From NCBI GenBank assembly GCA_947632145.1, contig CANRNW010000012.1, forward strand, positions 1 to 34,943: 34,943 bases of DNA, read 5' to 3'. Origin of the DNA: an uncultured Clostridia bacterium (GTDB taxonomy: Bacteria > Bacillota > Clostridia > TANB77 > CAG-508). The notes under the pieces were generated by a model, which was not told the DNA's origin, searched no databases, and worked only from the letters and a program-made list of their open reading frames with translations. Below, one piece after another: positions 19,601 to 27,603 of the stretch; position 1 is the first letter of the stretch; every line of letters begins with the position of its first letter. The position numbers and the translations under genes were made by a program.

Positions 19601-21492
19601 TCACATTTTATTAAATTTTCATAGTCGTTTATTGCTTCTTGTGCTAACACTATGTATACTACAGAATATCCTCTACTATAATCAGCATTTCCCCAACCTA
19701 GTGGCATTCTTTCACCTTTTTCAGATAATGTCCAACCACTTACATCATTGTCAATTCCCCAGTAGCCTTTTCCTTGTGTATCTTTTGTATAATATAAAAG
19801 TGCTGCGTGTCCTGGTTGACCAATAACTACTGCAGGTATTCCGTGTGTTGTACGAATATTTGAACCACTTTTTGATATACCACCACATACACAACCAGTT
19901 TCAAATTTGTTTCTAAAGTTCATCCATACTTTGTGTATTTTGTTATCTGGGGTACCTCTTGTTACTTTAAAAGTATAAGTTTTAATGTTCTTACCACCTG
20001 GTATAGTAAATTCTGTATCAAATATACCTACTTTTCCAGTATTTTGCCCATCTTGATCAACTAGTTCTTTACCTTTATCATCATCTCTTTTATTTATTGC
20101 AAATAATTCATTAAAATAATCTACATTATTTTCATCATAATATAATTCAGCTTCATAATTTGGCCATACATAAGCAATATAAGGGTGAGGTGTTATATAT
20201 TTTGATTGCTTATATTCATCTAATCTATCTTGAACGTATGCATTTAACCATAAAATTTCTTCATCATCTAGAAGGTTATTCATAACATAACGCATCTCTT
20301 CAACTTGTAAGGCTTCAAACCATTTTGTTATATCCCAGTTTTCACCTAAATTTGTGTTAAGCTTTCCATTTGTATATAAATATTTATATATTGCATAACG
20401 TCTAAGAGCATCTGATTGATTTTCTATTACTCCTGATTGCATCCATAAACAAACATTTTGTGTATGAGTTAAAGAAAGCGAAATTGCCATTTTCTTATAT
20501 AAATCGCCTCTAGTCATACCATCCTTACACCATTCATTTTCTATAGGTGTGCTGTCTTTAAAATCGTCACCATATTCATCATAAAGTTTTGCTAATAGAG
20601 TTAATGAATTATAATAACTTCCACCTTCTGGTGCTCCACCCATAACATATAATCTAAGGGTATCTAAATCATTTACTAGAGATGCATACATTGCTTTATT
20701 TTCTTCACTATCATTTAAGAATCTTCTCAATGCATAGCTTCCTGCTCTATTTATTAGTTCTCTATTTAAAAGAGTTAATTCATATTCTGAATTAGTTGAT
20801 AAATCTGCATTTGAATTTACAAATTCTTTAATTTTTGCATCCAAATCTGTTGTTGTTGGAACTAGTTCTGTTCCTGGTTCTTTATATCCCTCTTTAATCA
20901 ATTTTGCATCAGCATAAACAGCATGGTCATTTCCGTTGTTTCCATTATCATCAGCAACTAATTTTAACCAATTTGCATCTTTTATATCTATTTTAACAAA
21001 AGCTGCATTAGTTCCTGCCTTAAATACTTCAGGATTTTCAGCTGTTTTTAAATCCCACTTAGTTCCATCTTTTGATGTATAAATAGAGAATTTTACACCA
21101 TTACTAGAACTAGCAGCACTTTGGTTTAACCCCATATATGTAGTAAAATAATCATATTTTTCTCCGTTAGGAGTTTTAGTTAAATCGTATATTACTGTAG
21201 ATGTTGCGTGAGCCCATATACCTTTATCAAAAGTATAATATGCTCCTTCTATTTTTACAGAAATTTTTGAGTCAGCACTTGTAGTATCTTTAAGAAGCTC
21301 TTTCCATCCTGATTTTGAGCTTTTATCCCATTCCATATCAGATAAATAGCAATATTCTTTACTTGCATCTGGTTCTGCTGCAAAAGATTTATTAGAATAT
21401 TGCATAAATACAAAAAGTACTAATAATAATAAAGTAAAACAAAAAGTTAGTTTAATTAAAAATTTAGTTTTACCTTTGTTATTTTTTTCCAT
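16627..21492 (-). CDS. Large secreted multidomain protein: NPCBM, transglutaminase-like, F5/8C, Ig-like repeats, dockerin
   Basis: The product has 1621 residues. Residues 1-39 are a signal peptide (basic start, hydrophobic core, SFAAEP). About 44-195 resembles an NPCBM carbohydrate-binding domain (KGIWAHATSTVIYDL). A helical region follows. About 530-600 looks transglutaminase/cysteine-peptidase-like, with GCVCGGIS (Cys), GQPGHAALLYY (His) and YWGIDNDVSGW (Asp). A TPR-like stretch follows (ALKIQPINIDAWFGLINVY). About 944-1087 is an F5/8 type C domain (AIDANYNTRWHSAW). Two or more Ig-like repeats carry YSTTEPTxGxVVA. Residues 1564-1621 form a dockerin with two calcium loops (GDIDQDGLATVSDLLKLK and a second DLLKLK copy). 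It is probably a glycan-binding cell-surface or complex-associated protein and the cargo of the element. No in-frame CGG occurs in 1621 codons. Confidence 0.85.
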   Translation of the reverse strand: MEKNNKGKTKFLIKLTFCFTLLLLVLFVFMQYSNKSFAAEPDASKEYCYLSDMEWDKSSKSGWKELLKDTTSADSKISVKIEGAYYTFDKGIWAHATSTVIYDLTKTPNGEKYDYFTTYMGLNQSAASSSNGVKFSIYTSKDGTKWDLKTAENPEVFKAGTNAAFVKIDIKDANWLKLVADDNGNNGNDHAVYADAKLIKEGYKEPGTELVPTTTDLDAKIKEFVNSNADLSTNSEYELTLLNRELINRAGSYALRRFLNDSEENKAMYASLVNDLDTLRLYVMGGAPEGGSYYNSLTLLAKLYDEYGDDFKDSTPIENEWCKDGMTRGDLYKKMAISLSLTHTQNVCLWMQSGVIENQSDALRRYAIYKYLYTNGKLNTNLGENWDITKWFEALQVEEMRYVMNNLLDDEEILWLNAYVQDRLDEYKQSKYITPHPYIAYVWPNYEAELYYDENNVDYFNELFAINKRDDDKGKELVDQDGQNTGKVGIFDTEFTIPGGKNIKTYTFKVTRGTPDNKIHKVWMNFRNKFETGCVCGGISKSGSNIRTTHGIPAVVIGQPGHAALLYYTKDTQGKGYWGIDNDVSGWTLSEKGERMPLGWGNADYSRGYSVVYIVLAQEAINDYENLIKCEEQVMLAKVYDGDLADEATKQAALTKQEEIYRNALKIQPINIDAWFGLINVYNANTNKTEDDFYNLAEELAEDLKYFPLPMYHLTNLIKPKLTSVNNSYKFTLLQARILKEASATPDNTAEKYYVYQPSVTRTEANYLLGQADTSIATFSFDGVDAGKIVLSSRFDESGLRVEYSLDNEQTWQQVAFEANKEHKITLTQEELNKITADNDIHINIVGVPRNDKTIFKIDITAQENLDTIYPNDLENRIVGVNSNTEWRYTESDAWTSYSVTSPDLTGDKTVQVRQAATGTQLTSEPSPIYTFTEDDQPDTRKYIPVSHLSIHSVSTEATGNNGGAEHAIDANYNTRWHSAWNGTDTQRFIVIKLDRSAFVSAVEFVPAGGGNGRIENGTIYGSMDGEEWEELAKLTGQTYPAQANTNEQAKEFTKSFEIAEPKEIQYVKIVADKTNGNWFTARAFNLYQDITKNPHPTAGVEYSTTEPTNGQVVARLVNPSEKITITNNNGSDTYIFTTNGSFTFEFVDEDGNKGSADAHVTWIDTDQPTADVDYELDDDKNLKISLDGISEDVYLLDKNNNKINYIEVENGKVTHVSYLDSSNNVHKKVDVDENGNISKITYKNTINNEAVKNVSVYETTVEYGVVVSERYLDSEGNDVTVSEEGKEILKGLQEAITTPLEYTFEKSGDYEFKMLDKASNILYKSIKVDYIENTSRIIASDITYSITKVTNQDVVATINPYIIDTTGKHVSVEVVNEGGTTHTFSDNGEFTFKYKDSSDTQNWEIKGHKSKVNWIDREQPTAEVIYSTTEPTEGKVVATLANESEEIIITNNGASREYTFDENGKFTFEFQDKAGNKGTAVATVNCILEDTTVISEEYKVSKNYISRILEGTTVKEFKENLKSEEELVIIDKDGKVLAETDIITAGMILKAGEEKQYKLVIKGDIDQDGLATVSDLLKLKLFTVDLSRPTDIEKIAADLTEDGTVEVADLLKLKMMTVGL

Positions 21493-21581
21493 TTTAAACC
21501 TCCGATTTTATACAAATTTCCATATTTATTATAGCATAATATCTGGCTTATGTAAACAATTTTGTAAAATTTTGTAATAAT

Positions 21582-23241
21582 TTAGCATTTTTTGAATTTA
21601 AAATGAATTTTTATTGTGTTTTCTTCATATATCTCTATATAGTCAATTAGCTCTGATACAATATCTCTATCTAATTCTGTTATATTTTGATTCATTTTAA
21701 AATTTTCTACCCATTTACTATTTTTATTTACTTCCTTTTGTTGTACTTCATTTTGATTTTGTAAATTTTCAATAATTTTTTTTATCCTATATATATCATG
21801 TTCATATTTTTCTTTATACTCTATATATTCTTCCTTATTTATATATTCATTTTTCCAATCTTCATACAAACATCTCTTTAAATTTCTTATTTTTTGTATC
21901 TCTTTTTCTTTTGCTTGTTTAGTATTTTCTATTTCTTGCAGATGAGTATTGTATGCCCACTGGTCATCCTTACAAAACTTTATCTTTTTTAATTCTTCTA
22001 GCCAATTTTCAGAATTTATTAAAGATTCTATTTGTAACTTAATTGTTTCTAAGACTGCATTTTCTAACTCTTCTACTTTTATAGTATGTTTTGTGCACAA
22101 TTTATTAGACTTTTTTCTATATGTACCACAAATATAATATTCATACAACTTTCCATTTTTGTTTTTATAGTATTTTTTATGCATTGCGTGTCCACAATCT
22201 GCGCATTTTAGTAATCCTGCCCATATACTTAATTTACCTGTATTTTCTACTCTTGTATCAACATTTCTTAATTTTTGTGCTTTTTCAAATAATTCTCTAT
22301 CTACAATAGGTTCATGCATATTTTCTACTGTAATCCATGAATCAGCTGGTACTTGCTCTACAACATGTATTTTATAACTTTTTACTCTTCTTTTTCCCTG
22401 CGTTATATTTCCTATGTATATATCATTTTTCAAAATATTTCTAACAGTTGATGGAGACCAAAAATAGTCTTCTTTTAATATTTTAGAATTATTATAGTTT
22501 TGATTTAACCTTTTCTTTTTATAACCTGTAGGATTTAAAATTCCCATATCATTCAATCTATGGCAAATACTTAAATTTCCTAATCCCTCATTTACTTTCC
22601 ATTCAAAAATTTTTCTTACAATTTTTGCAGATTCCATATCTACAATTAACTTGTGCTTATCTATGGGGCTTTTTATATAACCATATGATGCAAAGGCTCC
22701 AACAAATTCTCCGTTTCTTTTTTCTTCCATTTAATGCTGATTTTATTTTGATTGATGTATCTTTTGCATATTCATCATTTATTAAATTTTTGAATGGTAT
22801 CAATATCGTATTTGTACTTGATGGATTTTCAAAACTATCTACTAAATCATTTATTGCAATAAATCTTATATTAAATAATGGAAATACCTGTTCTATATAG
22901 TTTCCAACCTCTATATAGTTTCTTCCGAGTCTTGATAAATCTTTTACCAAAACGCAATTGATATTTCCATTTTTCATATCTTCTAATAATCTTTGAAATC
23001 CAGGTCTATTGAAGTCTGTTCCTGTATAACCATCATCCACATAGGTATCAAAAGCTTTTAAATCTGTATGTTCTTTTATAAATTCATTTAATAATGTTTT
23101 TTGGCTTGTTATACTATTGCTTTCTTTTCTATCTTCATTATCACTGTCCTCTTGTGAAAGTCTTATATACATAGCAACTGACCATATCTTTTCTTTTACA
23201 TTTTGATTTTCTAAAATATATTTTGATTTTCTACCAGCCAT
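21582..23241 (-). CDS. Large serine recombinase, with one CGGA +1 site
   Basis: This is a site-specific recombinase of the resolvase/invertase large-serine type. AMYIRLSQEDSD holds the expected catalytic Ser region; DDGYTGTDFNRPGFQRLL and VKDLSRLGRNYIEVGNYIE are resolvase-domain motifs. At 22713-22711 the frame meets AAA CGG AGA; skipping C gives RKKKGEFVGAFASYGY, a standard recombinase junction, and the frame runs on through the recombinase domain and a zinc ribbon (LKCADCGHAMHKK ... YYICGTYRK) with a coiled coil near the end. Restored length is 552 residues. Read with the standard code it would stop at residue 194, leaving only the catalytic domain. It should act at the 14-bp sites. Confidence 0.93.
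22710..22713 (-). other. Recoding site CGGA in the element recombinase
   Basis: In-frame codon 177 is CGG, after AAA. Reading GGA as Gly restores KKKGEFVGAFASYGY. The site is on mobile DNA, not the core chromosome. Confidence 0.88.
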
Positions 23242-23255
23242 TTATATCGCTTCCC

Positions 23256-23402
23256 TTAAATTTTATTCTTGCGTTTTAAAATATTTATCATACATTCTTT
23301 CAATTCCTTAGACTCTTTAGAATATTCAATTTCCACTGTAATATTTTTTATCTTTAGTTTTATAACATTATTATTTTTTTCTAAATCTTCATAACTTTTC
23401 AA
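23256..23402 (-). CDS. Small protein upstream of the recombinase, possible excision factor
   Basis: About 48 residues from a TTG at 23402 behind AAGGAGA; the frame is open to 23438. It is charged, with a beta-strand pattern (VIKLKIKNITVEIEYS) followed by a helix (ELKECMINILKRKN). I recognise no motif. It lies 14 nt before the recombinase and about 90 nt inside the element end, where directionality or regulatory factors of such elements are often found; that role is inference only. Confidence 0.5.
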   Translation of the reverse strand: MKSYEDLEKNNNVIKLKIKNITVEIEYSKESKELKECMINILKRKNKI

Positions 23403-23412
23403 TTTTGTTCTC

Positions 23413-23439
23413 CTTGAATATAAATTTTTTATATTCAAG
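23413..23439 (-). promoter_or_regulatory. Perfect palindrome overlapping the ribosome site of the small element gene
   Basis: CTTGAATATAAA (23413-23424) and TTTATATTCAAG (23428-23439) are perfect 12-nt arms around 3 nt. On the minus strand the last AAG of the palindrome is the start of the AAGGAGA ribosome site. It may be an operator or a hairpin that hides the ribosome site. Confidence 0.6.
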
Positions 23440-23462
23440 TTTATTAAGTTTTACATTTTTTA

Positions 23463-25197
23463 TTACAATAATAGTGTTAAAATTGACCACTCACCTCCTT
23501 GGTGTCCACCCTCTCCTGTTGGATTGTATAATGTAATTAGTATTACTACTTCTGGATCTTCTATTGGTGCTACACCAACAAATGAACTTACATATTTATT
23601 AGTATTTACTCCATCTTCTGATGTTCCAGTTTTTCCTCCTATTGAATACCCTGCAACTTGTGCATTTTTTCCCGTTCCTTCTGCCACAACAGTTTCCATC
23701 ATGCTTAATACTTTTTTTGCAGTTTCTTCAGAAATTGCTCTTCCCTTTTCAATTGGCTCTATATTAGTTGTTTCGCCTGTCTGACTATTTATTATTTGCT
23801 TTACAATTCTTGGTTTCATTCTTACTCCATTATTTGCTATAGTAGAAACTGCAGTTATCATTTGTAATGGTGTTATTTCAAATCTTTGCCCAAATGATAT
23901 TGTTGCAAGTTCTACTGGTCCTACTTTATCCTTTTTTAAAAATATTCCTCCCGCTTCTCCTGGTAAGTCAACACCTGTAAAATTTAGTAATCCAAATTTT
24001 TCTAAATATTCATAATATTTTTCAACACCTATTTTTTGACCGTAATCCAATAAATACTGGATTACAAGAATTCATCAATGCCTCTCTTAAGGACTGTGCT
24101 CCATGTGGTCTATAATATCTCCAACAATTTATTCTAACTCCTGCAATTTCTATTGAACCAGTACATGAAAATTCTCCTGATTTTTCTGTATCTGTAACAA
24201 TACCTTCTTCTATTGCTGCAGATGATGTTATTAGTTTGAACGTAGAACCTGGTTCATATCCGTCTGTTATTGCTTTATTTCTCCACATTTGTTGTAAAGC
24301 AGTGGTTTTATCTTTCTGCTCTAAATTATTCCATTGTTCCTTTAATTCTTCTGTATTTGGTTCATACGGAGTATTTAGATTATAGTTTGGATATGTCGCC
24401 ATTGCTAATATGTCTCCTGTTTTAGGATTCATCATAACAATATTTCCCCCATCTGTACAGACATTATCTATACAGGCTTCTTTTAAATACTTCTCTACAA
24501 TAGATTGCAAAGTCATATCAATTGATAAAACCAAATCATTTCCATCTATAGCTGGGACATAACTTTCTGCACTTCCATCTATATCACCACCTTTTGCATC
24601 TGTTAATTTTAATATTTTGCCTTGACTTCCCTTTAACTCTTTATCAAATTTTGCCTCTATTCCATCTAATCCTTGATTATCACTTCCAGTAAAACCTATT
24701 ATGTGTGATGCTAGATTATTATATGGGTAAAACCTTTTTGTATCTTCATCTATATTTATTCCTGATAATATGTTGTTTTGATCCATCCAAATTCTTAATT
24801 CATTTGTTTTTTCTTTATCTGTTTTTTTCACTATTGTTTCTATTGAAGTTTTCTTTTTAACTTTTTTTAAAACCGTTTCATAATCTAAATTAAATATACT
24901 AGATAATGCTTTTGCTACTTTTTCTTTATCTTCGGTTGCTATATTTGTTGGGTTAACAGTTACAGTTTCAACTGTTGCACTAACCGCTAACGCTATTTTA
25001 TTTGCATCATAAATAGTTCCTCTTTTGGGATTTATATTTCTATTTAAATTTTGTTGTACATATGCCATACTTTGCAGTTCAGACCCTTTAACAAATTGTA
25101 GCCAACTAATTCTTGATATTAAAAGAACAAATATTATTATATTCACAAAAAGCATATTTCTCATTCTTTTTTTCTGTGTAATATCTGTGTTTCTCAT
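23463..25197 (-). CDS. 5' segment of split penicillin-binding protein (FtsI/SpoVD type), with one CGGT +1 site
   Basis: This is a class B PBP, a peptidoglycan transpeptidase with one N-terminal membrane segment (about 13-30). Motifs: EPGSTFKL (catalytic Ser), NSCNP (SxN) and GGKTGTSED (KTG). At 24042-24040 the frame meets TTA CGG TCA; skipping C gives NPVFIGLGQKIGVEKYYEY. The frame then enters the element and ends after GGHQGGEWSILTLLL, 577 residues in all. This lacks the last part of the transpeptidase domain and the PASTA domain, which lie at 16560-16280. The restored protein has 661 residues. A PASTA domain at this place in the cluster suggests SpoVD, but it is the only PBP in the cluster and could be the division PBP. 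Confidence 0.9.
23492..23505. repeat. Attachment-site repeat, right copy
   Basis: CACCTCCTTGGTGT, identical to 16561-16574. The flanks differ (T before and C after, against C before and A after), so the repeat is exactly 14 bp. Confidence 0.85.
24039..24042 (-). other. Recoding site CGGT in the PBP gene
   Basis: In-frame codon 386 is CGG, after TTA. Reading GGT as Gly restores FIGLGQKIGVEKYYEY, just after the SxN motif. Confidence 0.88.
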
Positions 25198-25211
25198 ATA
25201 ATTCCTCCCAA

Positions 25212-25242
25212 ATTAAAAAAAGATTAGTATTTACACTAATCT
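25212..25242 (-). terminator. Terminator or attenuator between ftsL-like and PBP genes
   Basis: AGATTAGT (25221-25228) pairs with ACTAATCT (25235-25242), and the minus-strand 3' side has a run of T. It lies inside the cluster, so it would limit transcription of the PBP and the downstream genes. Confidence 0.65.
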
Positions 25243-25278
25243 TCTAAAATATATTCATAAATAAATTCCTATATGCTT

Positions 25279-25752
25279 TTAATTTTCTTCTATATAATCT
25301 ACTTTTGGTAAGCTAACATATACAGATTGCTTGCTTGTTAATTTTTGCATTCCTAATAATTCTTTAGCTGATTGCTCTAAGCTATTTAAGTTTGAACCAT
25401 TTTCAATATTTACCAACAATTGCTCATTTTCTTTTTCTATAGTTACTACATCTGCCTTTAATTTTTGAATATCTGAAAATTGTTCATCTATTTTTGAGTT
25501 TCTGTAACTTATGGCAAAAAGAATTGAAAATCCGATAACAATATATGTAACTAATCTCCTTTGTTTCTTATTTTTTATTTGTTTTTTTGCCTTTTTATTT
25601 TTCACATTTTGCTTTTTCTTATTTTCATTATTTTGAGGTTTTTGCTGTGATACTTTTTTACTTTTTCTTGGCATATTAGGTGTATATTCTGGCTGTAATT
25701 TTCTTGGACTTGTTCCATAATCATACATATCATAATTATAATTTCTTGCCAT
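25279..25752 (-). CDS. ftsL: FtsL-like division protein
   Basis: This protein has 157 residues in the usual ftsL position between rsmH and the PBP. A long, Lys-rich and Gln-rich cytoplasmic tail (about 1-67) is followed by one membrane segment (LVTYIVIGFSILFAIS). An extracellular coiled coil comes next (IQKLKADVVTIEKENEQLL), the shape of FtsL/DivIC proteins that scaffold the divisome. The ATG at 25752 lies 6 nt after GGAGGTG; the GTG at 25761 is part of that site. Sequence conservation in this family is low, so the call rests on topology and position. Confidence 0.8.
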   Translation of the reverse strand: MARNYNYDMYDYGTSPRKLQPEYTPNMPRKSKKVSQQKPQNNENKKKQNVKNKKAKKQIKNKKQRRLVTYIVIGFSILFAISYRNSKIDEQFSDIQKLKADVVTIEKENEQLLVNIENGSNLNSLEQSAKELLGMQKLTSKQSVYVSLPKVDYIEEN

Positions 25753-25768
25753 TATATACACCTCCTTT

Positions 25769-26717
25769 TTATATTCTTTCGAACACTCTTAATTTTGCAC
25801 TCTTACTTCTTGGATTATTATTCATTTCAATTTCTGTTGGTAGTATAGGTTTTTTGGTTATTATTTTTCCTAATACTTCCCTATTACACACACAGTATGG
25901 TAATTCTTTTGGACAAGTACACTTACCTAACGCATCTGAGTATGCATTTTTTACTGCTCTATCTTCTAATGAATGGAATGTTATTATGCACAACCTTCCT
26001 CCTACATTTAAAGACTTAATGCAGTCTATTACTGTATTATATAGTGGTCTTATTTCATCATTTACTTCTATTCTTATTGCTTGAAAAGTTTTTTTAGCAG
26101 GATGTCCATTTCCTCTTTTTGCAAATTCTGGTATGCTTTTTTGTATTATTTCAACTAATTGACCTGTTGTTTCAATTACTTTATTTTTTCTATATTCACA
26201 AATCTCTCTAGCAATTTGCCTTGAAAATTTTTCTTCTCCATATTCGTATAAAATTCTTGCAATATCTTCTTCTTTATAACTATTTACAACAAACTTTGCA
26301 TCTAATTCTTGAGTTGTATCCATTCTCATATCTAAATTTGCGTCTGTAATATAACTAAAACCTCTAGACTTTTCATCTATTTGATATGAAGACATTCCTA
26401 AATCTAGTAATATTCCATCTACTTTATCTATATTTAATTGTTTTAATATATTTTTTATATTATCGTGATTTCCATGTACATATTCTATATTTGAAAACTC
26501 TTTTAATTTTTCTTTTGCAGCTTTTAATGCTTCTAAATCTCTATCTATTCCTATTAGTTTACCTGTATTAGATAATTTCTTTGCAATTTCAAAGCTATGT
26601 CCTGCTCCGACCTAAAGTTCCATCTAAATAAATTTTGTTTAATCGCACATTTAAATTTTCAATACACTCATTTAACAAAACCGATATGTGTTTGAATTTT
26701 GAATTTTCATTTTCCAT
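25769..26717 (-). CDS. rsmH: 16S rRNA (cytosine-1402-N4) methyltransferase, with one CGGA +1 site
   Basis: RsmH (MraW) methylates C1402 of 16S rRNA. The ATG at 26717 follows AAAAGGAA and gives HISVLLNECIENL. At 26609-26607 the frame meets GGT CGG AGC, and the zero frame stops three codons later. Skipping C gives DGTLGGAGHSFEIAKKL, the SAM-binding motif of the family with its correct number of glycines. The frame continues with LLDLGMSSYQID, GGRLCIITFHSLEDRAVK and NPRSKSAKLRVFE to the stop at 25769. Restored length is 315 residues. A codon-37 break would abolish any useful product, so recoding here must be efficient. Confidence 0.95.
26606..26609 (-). other. Recoding site CGGA in rsmH
   Basis: In-frame codon 37 is CGG, after GGT. 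Reading GGA as Gly gives DGTLGGAGHS, the invariant SAM motif. Confidence 0.9.
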
Positions 26718-26753
26718 ATTTTATCATTCCTTTTAAGGTACAAATAAGCATAA

Positions 26754-27080
26754 ACAGTTGGTATATAGACTTTACCAACTGTCAAATGCTTTATATGCTT
26801 ATATTTAATTTTCTTATGTACTTTAAAATTCTTTTGTATCTTAAAATTTTTTCTTTTGTATTTTGTATGTGTTGATAGTTTCCAACTCATACATTCATTT
26901 TTCTTTTGTAATTAGTTAATCTCTTTTGTAAAATTTACATTGTTTTTTCTTTTGTAATTTTAATTTTTTCTTTTGTGTTTTATATGGGTTGATTTTTGCC
27001 AACCCATATATTCATTTTTCTTTTGTAATTAGTTAATCTCTTTTGTGAAATTTACACTGTTTTTTCTTTTGTGTTTTAAG
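26754..27080 (-). repeat. Tandem hairpin-plus-linker array between mraZ and rsmH
   Basis: This 400-nt gap in a tightly packed cluster holds no gene. Three hairpins are spaced about 111-116 nt apart: 26754-26782 (ACAGTTGGTA arms), 26865-26892 (GTATG.GTTG arms) and 26981-27010 (TATATGGGTTG arms, perfect). After the last two, 37 identical bases (26893-26929 and 27010-27046) and a near-identical stretch follow, an offset of 117 nt. Linkers contain many ACAAAAGAAAA motifs (minus strand). The arms differ between copies but stay complementary, which suggests an RNA structure under selection. Possible roles are mRNA processing, stability or protein binding; none is shown. Confidence 0.7.
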
Positions 27081-27117
27081 CCTTTTTCCTTTGTAATCTA
27101 TATAAACTTCTTAAAAG

Positions 27118-27543
27118 TTATATACCTAAATCTGTCATATGATCAGCTATTTCATCTGCTGATATATTTTCATCACATTGTTGCCATTTTTCTTTACTCC
27201 ATATTTCTAGTCTTGAGTTCATTCCTATTATGACAACATCTTTATCTAATCCTGCAAATTCTCTTAAATTACTGCTAACTAAAAATCTGCCTTGTTTATC
27301 TATCTCGCATTCTATTGCGCCTGCGAAGAAAAATCTAGTAAAATTTCTAGCATTTTTGTCTGAAACTGGAAGTGCTCTTAGTTTTTCTTGGAATATTTCC
27401 CATTCTTTTAAAGGAAACACAAATAGACATCCATCTAAACCTTTAGTTACTATAAATTTATAGCCTATTTCTTCTCTAAGTTTAGCTGGCATTATCAATC
27501 TACCTTTAATATCAACAGAATGCTCATATTCACCTATTAACAC
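27118..27543 (-). CDS. mraZ: Transcriptional regulator MraZ
   Basis: MraZ is the DNA-binding regulator encoded first in dcw clusters, where it represses its own operon in studied bacteria. The product has 141 residues, the family length, with two AbrB-like halves: EYEHSVDIKGRLIMPAKLRE and then IECEIDKQGRFLVSSNLRE. The two halves carry the conserved DxxGR motifs. The start follows GGAGGTGG. Its likely operator lies immediately upstream (27560-27597). Confidence 0.96.
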   Translation of the reverse strand: MLIGEYEHSVDIKGRLIMPAKLREEIGYKFIVTKGLDGCLFVFPLKEWEIFQEKLRALPVSDKNARNFTRFFFAGAIECEIDKQGRFLVSSNLREFAGLDKDVVIIGMNSRLEIWSKEKWQQCDENISADEIADHMTDLGI

Positions 27544-27559
27544 TTTCGTTCCACCTCCT

Positions 27560-27597
27560 CCACTTTGTCACCACTTTGTGCCACTTTTCTCCACTTC
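27560..27597 (-). promoter_or_regulatory. MraZ box repeats
   Basis: On the minus strand AAGTGG recurs four times, at 27560, 27571, 27581 and 27591 (plus-strand CCACTT), spaced 11, 10 and 10 nt. This fits the direct AAAGTGGN3-type boxes bound by MraZ in low-GC Gram-positives and Mollicutes. They sit between promoter and mraZ. Confidence 0.8.
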
Positions 27598-27603
27598 GAT
27601 TAC

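Larger units (their letters stand above)
16561..23505. mobile_element. 6.93-kb serine-recombinase element inserted in a PBP gene
   Basis: The ends are identical 14-bp repeats. Outside them lie the two halves of one PBP gene; inside lie a terminator, a 1621-residue secreted protein, a serine recombinase and a small upstream ORF, all on the minus strand like the host cluster. Removing 6931 bp (one repeat plus the interior) restores 661 PBP codons with the usual GGHQGGGVAAPIA junction. The insertion is therefore exact. There are no transposase, phage structural or conjugation genes. The small size, site choice in a conserved Gly-rich motif and a single recombinase fit an integrative or excisive element of the skin type. 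Confidence 0.88.

Noticed and set aside
26672-26890. Basic 72-residue ORF on the minus strand
   Set aside because: It overlaps the start of rsmH and the hairpin spacer, and its Lys-rich composition comes from the A-rich linkers.
26754-27080. CRISPR array
   Set aside because: The repeats are about 117 nt long including a hairpin, linkers are not unique spacers, and no cas genes are present.
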